From an uncultured Eubacteriales bacterium (GTDB taxonomy: Bacteria > Bacillota > Clostridia > TANB77 > CAG-508), in the NCBI GenBank assembly GCA_948443845.1, contig CAOJUE010000018.1, positions 1-35,315 of the forward strand: DNA of 35,315 nt. The letters run 5' to 3'. The notes under the pieces are model-generated. The model was not told where the DNA came from and made no database searches. It saw nothing but the letters and a program-made list of their open reading frames with translations. Positions 1 to 6,239 of the stretch are shown here, piece after piece (positions within the stretch are counted from its first letter, which is position 1; each line of letters begins with the position of its first letter). A program made the position numbers and the translations under genes.

Positions 1-38
1 TTTTTTCTTAATTCTTTTAGACGTTTTAGATGATACAT
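1..38 (-). CDS. N-terminus of a divergent XRE-family regulator (cut by window edge)
   Basis: The minus strand starts with ATG at 38-36, preceded by a good AAAGGAG ribosome binding site at about 44-51. The visible residues MYHLKRLKELRKK look like the first helix of an XRE/Cro-type helix-turn-helix protein. Only 12 codons are inside the window, so family membership is inferred from this short stretch and from the divergent XRE gene and shared operators next door. It would be the partner of the repressor at 205-429 in a bidirectional switch. Confidence 0.5.
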   Translation of the reverse strand, partial: MYHLKRLKELRK

Positions 39-100
39 TTTTTCTCCTTTCTTTTCCATAAATAATTTTTTGCATTTATTTCTATAATAGAATTAGGTTT

Positions 101-176
101 TATCTCATTTTGAGATATTTGTTTGGTTATTATTTATCACAAATTGAGATAAATGTCAATATCTCAATTTGTGACA
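101..176. promoter_or_regulatory. Three 17-base operator-like palindromes between divergent XRE genes
   Basis: Three related 17-base sites share the half-site TATCTCA/TGAGATA with a 3-base centre: TATCTCATTTTGAGATA at 101-117 (perfect), TATCACAAATTGAGATA at 135-151 and TATCTCAATTTGTGACA at 160-176. Sites two and three also face each other as a perfect 15-base inverted repeat (137-151 and 160-174). This layout, multiple copies between two divergent XRE genes, is that of repressor operators in phage-like or autoregulated switches. Binding by either neighbour is inferred. Confidence 0.7.
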
Positions 177-204
177 TTATAAAATATTTTAGGGAGTGAT
201 AAAT

Positions 205-429
205 GTGTTGAAATTAAAAGATTTTAGAGAAGATCGCGATTTAACGCAAAAAGAAATTGCAGAAATTTTGAATTGTCAACAAAATACGTATCAGCAATAC
301 GAATGTGAAAAAAGGCAAATTCCGCTAGATGCTTTGAAAAAACTAGCATTATTCTATCATACTAGCATTGATTGTCTAGTGGGACTAACTGACGAAGTTA
401 AACCATATCCAAGAATGAAAAAAAACTAA
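205..429 (+). CDS. Small XRE-family helix-turn-helix repressor
   Basis: This is a 74-residue DNA-binding protein consisting almost only of an HTH_3/XRE domain. The helix-turn-helix lies in the first 40 residues (DLTQKEIAEILNCQQNTYQQYE, a Cro/cI-like motif written here with its usual TQ..IA pattern), followed by the short dimerising C-terminal helix FYHTSIDCLVGLTDE. The GTG at 205 is preferred over the upstream GTG at 196 because the ribosome binding site AGGGAG occupies 191-196, eight bases upstream of 205. It is the only confident plus-strand gene in the window. It lies downstream of three operator-like palindromes and is followed directly by a terminator, so it is probably an autoregulated monocistron, paired with the divergent regulator at the left edge. 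Confidence 0.85.
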   Translation: MLKLKDFREDRDLTQKEIAEILNCQQNTYQQYECEKRQIPLDALKKLALFYHTSIDCLVGLTDEVKPYPRMKKN

Positions 430-447
430 GAGCATACGCTCTTAGTT
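424..447. terminator. Bidirectional terminator between the XRE gene and vanW
   Basis: A perfect 10-base stem (AACTAAGAGC / GCTCTTAGTT) with the loop ATAC is flanked by T-rich DNA on the plus side and by a run of A (T on the minus strand) at 416-425. It can end both the plus-strand XRE gene and the minus-strand vanW gene. Confidence 0.85.
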
Positions 448-1904
448 TAATATTTTTTATAGGTATCCCTTGACATCTTTTCTCGTTTTACCACCACTCC
501 GTTTTGCTTATAAACTTTGTAAGCATCATAAACGAGTGATTTTGCTGTTGTTTTGACAAGATTGTTTTCAATTGAAATTTCGTATTCTGGATCATTTTGG
601 TTTTTATAGCCATAAATGCTAACTTTCGCTATCCCGCCTTCGACGGAAGAAACAATTTTAATGGGATAACTTCTCGAATTTTTGAACTTAAAATCTGTCG
701 AACCATACACAACCGTTGCATCTCGTCCGCCTGTCACATAGGATGGAACAAACATGTGATTTCGTCTTGATGTAATCTTTAAGTTGGCAAAAATAACCGC
801 ATTATAAAGCGTTGAAGTGATTTGGCAAATTCCGCCACCCAAGCCGTCGGTGACTTGCCCATCTGAAAAAATGGCTGCATTTCTGTAACCTGCGGCTTCT
901 GTCCTTTTTCCAACGATTTTATTGAAGGAAAATTCCTCGTCTGGCATGATGACTTTTCCATTGATTTTGTTTGACGCTAACCTTAAATTCGTAGTTCGAT
1001 CAGGATTGTTGACGTATTTCGTAGAAAAAGTTCCGAGCAAATCAGGAAATGGATCCATTCCTAAATCGTTTACTGTTACTTGTGGTTTGATAAAGCTTAA
1101 ATTGAGTGTATAGGCATCTGCATTTGGATTTTGCCTAATTGCTTCTTCGACTGCTTTTACGTCAAAATCAACACCTGTGACTTCCGCATAAACCATTCTG
1201 GGTTCTGTGGTAAAATAAGCATTTTGCACTTGACGATAGACTTCATCATGAATGGTTTGTACATTGATTTTGTTGGGATATTCGATAAAGGTTGGAATAT
1301 CGATACACGCATTTTTATAAGAAATATTTTGAATTTCTTCGATAATTCGTTCTTGTAATTCAGGCATATCAACTTTAGAGCCATTTTTTCCATTGGTGAT
1401 AACCAATTTGTCGTCATCAACATAATAACTACTTTGTTCTAATTGGTCTGGCAATTGTGCCTCAATGGTTTCGAGATAAGTAGTCAGGGCTTCTTGATTG
1501 TAGATTAGAATAGGGTCAATATCAATTTTCGTCATTAAAACCATGGCATAATCTTTGATATCTTTAAACGGATTTCCGCTTCGCCCAATTTGGTAAGCAA
1601 GTTCGACAGAAGCTTCTACATCAAATTCTGTTTCAAATTGCTCGATTTCTATGTAATATTCGTAATTTTTATATTTTAAAATCAGGTGGTCATTTAATTC
1701 GGATTTTAGTTTTTCACTTACCAACTTTTTGGCTTCCTCTTTGGTCAATCCAGACACATTGATTCCTTTAATATAAACACCTGACTGAATTTCGTCTTTG
1801 TTTTGATGGAACAGATAAAACGTGATGATACTTGCCACCAGAATTCCTATCACAATGGCTATTAAAATTAAATAAATTAAAATAAAATGTTTATTTTTTA
1901 TCAT
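447..1904 (-). CDS. VanW family membrane-anchored protein with peptidoglycan-binding domain
   Basis: The 485-residue protein has one N-terminal membrane anchor (about residues 8-32) and an extracytoplasmic body. The middle, about 60-290, resembles the peptidoglycan-binding-4 repeat region found in VanW proteins. About 300-430 is the VanW domain, with its hallmarks FSFNKIVGKRTEAAGY, the GGGICQ motif and the RNHMFVPSY stretch. A short beta-rich tail follows. VanW proteins occur in vancomycin-resistance clusters and very widely in Clostridia cell-wall loci; their biochemical activity is not established. Nothing here suggests glycopeptide resistance. The gene has its own promoter at 1931-1959 and ends at a shared terminator, so it looks monocistronic. 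Confidence 0.88.
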   Translation of the reverse strand: MIKNKHFILIYLILIAIVIGILVASIITFYLFHQNKDEIQSGVYIKGINVSGLTKEEAKKLVSEKLKSELNDHLILKYKNYEYYIEIEQFETEFDVEASVELAYQIGRSGNPFKDIKDYAMVLMTKIDIDPILIYNQEALTTYLETIEAQLPDQLEQSSYYVDDDKLVITNGKNGSKVDMPELQERIIEEIQNISYKNACIDIPTFIEYPNKINVQTIHDEVYRQVQNAYFTTEPRMVYAEVTGVDFDVKAVEEAIRQNPNADAYTLNLSFIKPQVTVNDLGMDPFPDLLGTFSTKYVNNPDRTTNLRLASNKINGKVIMPDEEFSFNKIVGKRTEAAGYRNAAIFSDGQVTDGLGGGICQITSTLYNAVIFANLKITSRRNHMFVPSYVTGGRDATVVYGSTDFKFKNSRSYPIKIVSSVEGGIAKVSIYGYKNQNDPEYEISIENNLVKTTAKSLVYDAYKVYKQNGVVVKREKMSRDTYKKY

Positions 1905-1930
1905 TTTGGTTTCTCAACTTTTTTATTTTT

Positions 1931-1959
1931 ATTATATGGTAAAATGAAATGTAAAGCAA
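1931..1959 (-). promoter_or_regulatory. Promoter for the vanW gene
   Basis: On the minus strand a -35 TTGCTT (1954-1959) and a perfect -10 TATAAT (1931-1936) are 17 bases apart, 27 bases upstream of the ATG. The promoter lies inside the nominal unshifted TPM reading frame, which is one reason to think that frame is not the real C-terminus. Confidence 0.7.
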
Positions 1960-1974
1960 TAGTTTTTTATAAAA

Positions 1975-2007
1975 AAAGAAACCATACTATGATTTTGTAT
2001 GATTTCA
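1975..2007 (-). terminator. Terminator of the lemA-TPM operon
   Basis: On the minus strand GAAATCATAC and GTATGGTTTC form a 10-base stem with one T-G wobble and a 9-base loop, followed by TTTTTTT. It begins just after the stop codon that the TPM gene reaches if its CGG is skipped (2012-2014). In the unshifted frame the terminator would lie inside the coding region. Confidence 0.65.
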
Positions 2008-2011
2008 AAAA

Positions 2012-2903
2012 TTAAAATTTTCTCGAACTTCCGTCCACCACCAGAGGAACCACCGCCTCCACTAGAGAATCCACTTCTTGAAGAACTTCCACTACTAAAT
2101 GAATTGCCTCCTGAAAAAAATTCGCCAAATATTCCTAAGAAAAATGCAACCATTGAACTCCATATGAAAAGAATTAAGAAAGAACTCATACTTACCCATA
2201 TAAATTTTAAAAATAACATCATACCAAAAAAATATGTCCCATATATCATAGCAAACTTTCTACCAAAGCATTTCGTAAGAAATCCTAAAACAAATGGAAT
2301 GATAAATATAATAAGCGCAAGAATAAAAAAATTATTAGGATTTTCTAAGTTTGCATTTGGTTGTTCTACTATATTCGCTCCTTCTGCATGTTCAATACTA
2401 ACTCCATATTCCGCTGAAATTTCTTCCAAAATCGCATTAAATCCATTTCGTATGCCTTCGTCCCATTGATTATTTTTCAAATAGGGAATGATATATTCAT
2501 CTTGAATTCTTCCAGTTTTAGCATCATTCAAGCAACCTTCTAGCCCATAACCTACTTCTACCCTAAATTCTCTTTCTTCTAATGCCAATAATAACAAAAC
2601 ACCATTATTTTTGTCCCCAATTCCAAAATTTCGAAAAAGTTCAGTTGCATATTCTTCTAAAGAATCTCCTTCTAAATTAAGAACTGTAACAACAACAATT
2701 TGTGCCCCTGTTAAGTCGTATAATTTTTTATTGATATTTATGATATAATTTTGGGTATTAGAATTTAGCAACTTTGCATAATCATTAACGTAAAAATCAG
2801 AGGTTGGTTTTACGATTGCTGCTACTTTTATCGCAAAAATATTAATTAGTATCACAATACTAATTAATATTTTTATTATTTTGTTCTTATTCAAAACTAA
2901 CAT
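2012..2903 (-). CDS. TPM-domain (YgcG/DUF2207-like) membrane protein, +1 frameshift at the C-terminus
   Basis: A predicted signal/anchor segment (residues 8-30) is followed by a TPM domain (about 33-175; hallmarks VNDYAKLL, GAQIVVVTV, NNGVLLLLALEEREFRVEVGYGLEG), two or three membrane segments (about 195-275) and a Gly/Ser-rich tail. TPM proteins are often paired with LemA, as here. The start ATG at 2903 has GGAGG six bases upstream; an ORF start further up (2960) has no such site. In the continuous frame the tail would run 27 codons on through a terminator and the vanW promoter to 1932. Skipping the C of the only in-frame CGG (2031-2033) gives the family-typical ending GGGGSSRKF and a stop at 2012, for 296 residues. 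The start overlaps the end of lemA by 17 bases. Confidence 0.82.
2030..2033 (-). other. CGG +1 frameshift site in the TPM gene
   Basis: The minus strand reads GGT GGA CGG AAG. Dropping the C gives GGT GGA GGA AGT, that is Gly-Gly-Gly-Ser, in keeping with the Gly/Ser tail typical of this family. The skipped base is at 2033. This is the least certain of the six sites because the region is low-complexity, but the corrected stop fits the terminator. Confidence 0.7.
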
Positions 2904-3453
2904 TAGGAACCTCCGTACTTCCTTCACTCGCTTGAAAATACTCAACCTGCTCAAATCCAAACATGCCTACTAATAGATTATTTGGAAATCGCTTTATATC
3001 TGTATTAAAATTTTTTACTGCCTCATTATAATCTCTTCTAGCAACTGCTATACGATTTTCTGTTCCTGCTATTTCATCCGTTAATTGCGTAAAATTGGCA
3101 GAGGCTTTTAAATCTGGATAATTTTCTACGACTACCATGAGTGCATTTAAAGAATTCGAAAGTTCGCGATCTGCTTCTGATTTTTCGTCTATTCCATTAG
3201 CATTCATTAATTTGGTCCTTGCCTCTGTCACTTTTCCTACCACGTCACTTTCGTGAGTCATATACCCTTTTACTGTACTTACTAAATTCGGAATTAAATC
3301 CGCTCTTCTTTGCAGCATAATATCCAAATTGGAATAACTATTGTCTACTCTTTCTTGTTTTGTAACAAGTCCATTATAGCTACCAATTAGCATCATTCCT
3401 AAAATTATAACAATAGCAACAATTACAATTAAACCTAAATTTTCCTTTTTCAT
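2887..3453 (-). CDS. lemA: LemA family protein
   Basis: This is a 188-residue LemA protein of typical length: a single N-terminal membrane helix (about residues 5-27) followed by a long helical bundle with the family motifs YNGLVTKQERVDNSYSNL, LQRRADLIPNLV, TVKGYM, and FNTDIKRFPNNLLVGMFGF near the end. Its role is poorly defined; family members are inner-membrane proteins commonly co-transcribed with TPM-domain proteins. The ATG at 3453 is chosen because AAAGGGA lies directly upstream; an ATG six codons earlier (3471) has no binding site. A near-perfect promoter lies just upstream, so lemA begins a two-gene operon with the TPM gene. Confidence 0.92.
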   Translation of the reverse strand: MKKENLGLIVIVAIVIILGMMLIGSYNGLVTKQERVDNSYSNLDIMLQRRADLIPNLVSTVKGYMTHESDVVGKVTEARTKLMNANGIDEKSEADRELSNSLNALMVVVENYPDLKASANFTQLTDEIAGTENRIAVARRDYNEAVKNFNTDIKRFPNNLLVGMFGFEQVEYFQASEGSTEVPNVSFE

Positions 3454-3494
3454 TTTCTTCCCTTTTTTCATTAAATTTCGTCATTTTTATTTTT

Positions 3495-3523
3495 ATTATA
3501 AGCAAAATCAAAATTTCTGTCAA
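3495..3523 (-). promoter_or_regulatory. Consensus promoter for lemA
   Basis: On the minus strand a perfect -35 TTGACA (3518-3523) and a perfect -10 TATAAT (3495-3500) are separated by exactly 17 bases, 41 bases upstream of the chosen lemA start. It lies between the truB stop and lemA and marks a new transcription unit. Confidence 0.88.
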
Positions 3524-3537
3524 GCAATTTATGAAAA

Positions 3538-4384
3538 CTAAAAGATAACATCTCTCTTAAGCAATCCCTTTTCCACAATACCAAGTCCCACAAATTTCTG
3601 GGCGTGAAATACTTGATAAATCCCATCTTCTGTCGAAACCGTCAATTTCACTCCATTTAAAAATAATTCCAATTTTCTCTCATTCAATTCTATTTTGAGA
3701 TAATTTTCGCATAATTTTTCTACATCAACAATATCTTCTTCTTTCAAATCTTGCAAATAAACCGCATTTTCAATTGAGAACTTGTCTACTTTCGTTCTTT
3801 GCAAAAACTTCATGTATCCGAACGGTTCCTAGCCTTTTGGCAATATCTTCGCATAAAGTTCTGATGTAAGTTCCTTTTGAGCAAGATACTTCAAAGCAAA
3901 TCTGACTTTTTTCTGGGTTCAATTCCATTAATTTCATCTCATAAATTTCGATATTTCTTGCTGGAATTTCTACTGTTTTTCCTTCGCGCGCATATTCATA
4001 TAGTTTTTTTCCGCCAATTTTTATGGCTGAATATTGGGGCGGAATTTGAGTTTGCTTTCCTTGCATTTCTTTAAGGACGCCTGCTACAGTTTTTTCGTCT
4101 AAAAATCCAACCTCAGCTGTTTTAACCGTATTTCCTTCTTCGTCTCCGGTGTCTTTTTGGATTCCTAGTTGAATCGTTGCTCGATAAGTTTTGTCATGTT
4201 CTATCAAATATTTCGATAATTTTGTGGCCTCTCCCATTAAAATTGGTAAAACACCTGTGGCAAGCGGATCTAGCGTGCCAATGTGTCCCGCCTTTTTTAC
4301 ATTCAATATTTTCTTTACTTTAGAAACAACGGTTTGCGATGTATCGCCTTTTTCTTTATGGATAATCACCATTCCTGATTTCAT
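3538..4384 (-). CDS. truB: tRNA pseudouridine-55 synthase TruB, +1 frameshift at CGG
   Basis: TruB converts U55 to pseudouridine in the T-loop of tRNAs. The catalytic Asp39 lies in GHIGTLDPLATGVLPI, followed by the YSAIKIGGKKLYEYAREG motif and the CSKGTYIRTLCEDIAKRLGT segment. In the starting frame the protein then reads off into a short nonsense tail ending at 3770. The C-terminal domain (FLQRTKVDKFSIENA and onward) continues in the next frame to 3538. Skipping the C of the only in-frame CGG (3818-3820) joins them as GTVGYMKFLQRTK, matching the usual LGxxGxMxxLxRT junction and giving a normal 281-residue TruB. The C-terminal piece has an ATG at 3813 and would be mis-called as a separate 91-residue gene. 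It is the last gene of the rimP-nusA-infB-rbfA operon region. Confidence 0.9.
3817..3820 (-). other. CGG +1 frameshift site in truB
   Basis: The minus strand reads ACC GTT CGG ATA CAT. Dropping the C at 3820 gives ACC GTT GGA TAC ATG, that is T-V-G-Y-M, restoring the conserved glycine before the C-terminal domain of TruB. It is the only in-frame CGG in the gene. Confidence 0.9.
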
Positions 4385-4409
4385 CTTTTTCTCCTTTTTT
4401 ATGAAAGAA

Positions 4410-4435
4410 GGGTCACAGATAAGTACCTATGACCC
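4410..4435 (-). terminator. Hairpin between the small ORF and truB
   Basis: On the minus strand GGGTCATAG and CTGTGACCC form a 9-base stem with one T-G wobble and an 8-base loop, followed by the weak T-rich stretch TTCTTTC. It may be a weak terminator or a processing structure ahead of truB. Confidence 0.4.
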
Positions 4436-4452
4436 ATTTACAACAAACTATT

Positions 4453-4602
4453 TTAATTTTCGGAATATAAATATTCCAAGTATTTCCTTGTCTGCTCTTT
4501 TCCCTTTTTTCCTTTTAAATCATGTTTCCGTTTTCGCGCTTCTTTTCTCGCCCTTGTTTGCAATATTTCTTTTCTTCCTACTTATTTCCTTTCCTTAGCC
4601 AT
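4453..4602 (-). pseudogene. Possible small very basic protein ORF with an in-frame TAA
   Basis: From an ATG at 4602, with AAAGGAG at the right distance and its own promoter, the frame reads MAKERK, then TAA (4582-4584). The same frame then stays open for 42 more codons to a second TAA (4453-4455). The second part is strikingly Lys/Arg-rich (KEILQTRARKEARK, then GKKGKEQTRKYLEYLYSEN) and looks protein-like. It also holds a CGG (4528-4530) in that frame; a +1 shift there would terminate after four codons. Explanations include a nonsense-mutated microprotein gene, a TAA that is read through, a downstream TTG start at 4566, or a non-coding leader. I do not recognise a family. Confidence 0.35.
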
Positions 4603-4643
4603 GTTGTATTCTCCTTTTGTTTTTTCAAATTTCGAATAATGAA

Positions 4644-4672
4644 ATTATACCATACTTTCCATAATATTTCAA
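4644..4672 (-). promoter_or_regulatory. Promoter upstream of the small ORF and truB
   Basis: On the minus strand -35 TTGAAA (4667-4672) and -10 TATAAT (4644-4649) are 17 bases apart. It begins right after the nrnA stop and about 40 bases before the ATG of the small ORF, so truB can be transcribed separately from the upstream operon. Confidence 0.75.
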
Positions 4673-4675
4673 GTA

Positions 4676-5629
4676 TTATTTTAATCTTTTTTCAATTTCT
4701 CTTACCAATGCATTTTTGGTTTCATTCAAAGACATAGTCGTATTGGCGCCTGCTGCACGAATATGCCCGCCTCCGCCAAATAGCATGCATACTTCTGCTA
4801 CATTTACCATTTCATTGGAACGTAACGAAATTTTGAACCCTTTTTCTTCCTCGCGTAAGAAAATCGAAACTTCCACATTTTGAATATTTCTTCCGATTTC
4901 AACAATTCCTTCATGGTCGCCGTCTTTCAAATTAAGATTTTTCATATCTTCTTGTGTGATATATGTAAAACTAATTCGGTCGTCCGCAAAAAATTCCATT
5001 CGCTCCATAGCTAATTTTTGTGCCTCAAATCGCGTTTTGGAAACGGTTAATAAACTGGCTTTATAGATTTTGGGCAAATTAATGCCTTGGTTTAAGGCTC
5101 TGCCTGCTATTTCAAAGGTTTCTTCGGATATTCCTGAATTTTTGAATCCGCCAGTATCTGTAATAATTCCAGTTAAGAAACAAGTCATAGCTTCTTTGGA
5201 TAGTTCAATTTCTAGGTATTCTAAACTTGTTACTAGAATTTGGCTACATGCTGGTGTAACATGATTGACAAAATTATAGTCTGCAAACATGCTGTTGTTG
5301 ATGTGATGGTCAAATTCTACTTTGACTTTTGCATTTTCAAAATACGGAATCAAACTGCTGTTTACTCTTTTTAAATCGGGGCAGTCTACGACAATTGCCA
5401 TATCAAAATTTGAGATGTCGGATTCTTCTTGGATTTGGTCTGCGCCGGGTAAAAAAGAATAGGTTTCTGGCACTTTTTTCATAAGAACTTGTGGGGCTTT
5501 CCCCATTCTTTTTAAAACGTCATATAAGCCTAAACTGCTTCCGATGGCGTCTCCGTCTGGATTTTCGTGTGCTAAAATGCAAATGGTTTGTGCTTTTTTT
5601 ATTTCTTCAAAAATATCGTCTAAGGTCAT
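4676..5629 (-). CDS. nrnA: DHH-family phosphoesterase NrnA (oligoribonuclease / pAp phosphatase)
   Basis: The 317-residue protein has the full DHH-DHHA1 architecture: metal-binding HENPDGDAIGS (residues 21-31), VDCPD (about 81-85), the DHH triad itself (107-109), and the DHHA1 substrate-binding glycine motif FGGGGHIRAAGA (284-295). Members degrade short RNA oligomers and dephosphorylate 3'-phosphoadenosine 5'-phosphate. In Firmicutes this gene typically lies between rbfA and truB, as here. It starts 9 bases downstream of the rbfA stop with AGGAG just upstream, so the two are co-transcribed. It contains no in-frame CGG. Confidence 0.92.
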   Translation of the reverse strand: MTLDDIFEEIKKAQTICILAHENPDGDAIGSSLGLYDVLKRMGKAPQVLMKKVPETYSFLPGADQIQEESDISNFDMAIVVDCPDLKRVNSSLIPYFENAKVKVEFDHHINNSMFADYNFVNHVTPACSQILVTSLEYLEIELSKEAMTCFLTGIITDTGGFKNSGISEETFEIAGRALNQGINLPKIYKASLLTVSKTRFEAQKLAMERMEFFADDRISFTYITQEDMKNLNLKDGDHEGIVEIGRNIQNVEVSIFLREEEKGFKISLRSNEMVNVAEVCMLFGGGGHIRAAGANTTMSLNETKNALVREIEKRLK

Positions 5630-5638
5630 GTTTTTCTC

Positions 5639-6001
5639 CTATTCATCTTTTTTTAGATCTTTTGTTATCTCTTTTAATATATGATCGATTCGGTCTCCGT
5701 ATTCAATACTTTCGTCAAATTGGAAAATAATTTCTGGTGTGTTTTTTAGGTTGACGGTTTTGGCGATTTCAGTGCGAACAAATCCGCTGGCTTTTTTTAG
5801 GGCTTTTAGGGCTTCTTTTTTGTCTCCGACTTGGATCATGCTGACGTAGACTTTGGCGTATTTGAAGTCTGGGGTAGTGTCTACTTCTGTGACGGATATT
5901 AAGCCTTTTTTTAGGGCTGAATTGTTTAATTTTAGTGAGATGATGTTGCTGATTTCTCGTTTTAATTCTTCGTTGACTTTTTGCATTCGGTTGTTGGGCA
6001 T
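5639..6001 (-). CDS. rbfA: 30S ribosome-binding factor RbfA
   Basis: This is a 120-residue RbfA of normal size with a KH-like fold. Family hallmarks are RMQKVNEELKREISNII at the N-terminus, LISVTEVDTTPDFKYAKVYVS in the middle and RTEIAKTVNLKNTPEIIFQFDESIEYGDRIDHIL at the end. It binds the 30S subunit late in maturation, near the 5' end of 16S rRNA. It follows infB in the canonical order, but here 238 bases of palindromic repeat separate them. nrnA follows after 9 bases. Confidence 0.94.
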   Translation of the reverse strand: MPNNRMQKVNEELKREISNIISLKLNNSALKKGLISVTEVDTTPDFKYAKVYVSMIQVGDKKEALKALKKASGFVRTEIAKTVNLKNTPEIIFQFDESIEYGDRIDHILKEITKDLKKDE

Positions 6002-6040
6002 TGTGTTTTTTCCTTTCTTTTTTTGGTTTGGCTTTGTAGC

Positions 6041-6173
6041 CTTAAGGGGCTCTGCCCCTTAAGAATCCCCGCCAAGGGCGCTGCCCTCTTGACTCCCGCT
6101 CTTCGGTCAGAGGGACAAAGGTTGCCTGATTGGGTGATTTGATTCTGGTATTTGGCCGCGCGATGAGCGCGCG
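6041..6173. repeat. GC-rich palindromic repeat cluster between infB and rbfA
   Basis: In an otherwise AT-rich window this stretch holds at least four GC-rich hairpins: CTTAAGGGGC/GCCCCTTAAG (6041-6063, perfect, loop TCT), AGGGC/GCCCT (6075-6087), CCCTCTTGAC/GTCAGAGGG (6084-6114, one bulge) and CGCGCG/CGCGCG (6157-6173). No gene is visible in 6002-6239. The pattern resembles the dispersed palindromic (REP-like) elements of gut Firmicutes. It lies inside an operon, so it may act as an mRNA processing or attenuation point. Confidence 0.7.
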
Positions 6174-6188
6174 AGGGGGTAAGGTGTA

Positions 6189-6239
6189 AAATTTACATAA
6201 TTTTCATATTGGGGTCACTTGATTTTCATGATTGTTTGC
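6189..6239. repeat. Dispersed intergenic repeat, copy A (after infB)
   Basis: About 51 bases directly after the infB stop share long blocks with 33139-33190 after carA: ACATAATTTTCATA near the start and TTTTCATGATTGT at the end, with similar spacing. Both copies lie next to GC-rich palindromes and immediately downstream of a gene, which points to a dispersed intergenic element. Confidence 0.55.

Noticed and set aside
1999..2469. Plus-strand Pro-rich ORF opposite the TPM gene
   Set aside because: It mirrors the Gly/Ser tail of the minus-strand TPM protein.
3538..3813. A separate 91-residue gene downstream of truB
   Set aside because: Its sequence is the C-terminal domain of TruB in another frame, joined by the CGG shift; no binding site precedes its ATG.
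6041..6173. CRISPR array or RNA gene in the palindromic block
   Set aside because: The hairpins are not regularly spaced direct repeats and no tRNA-like or rRNA-like fold was found; no tRNA gene was seen anywhere in the window.
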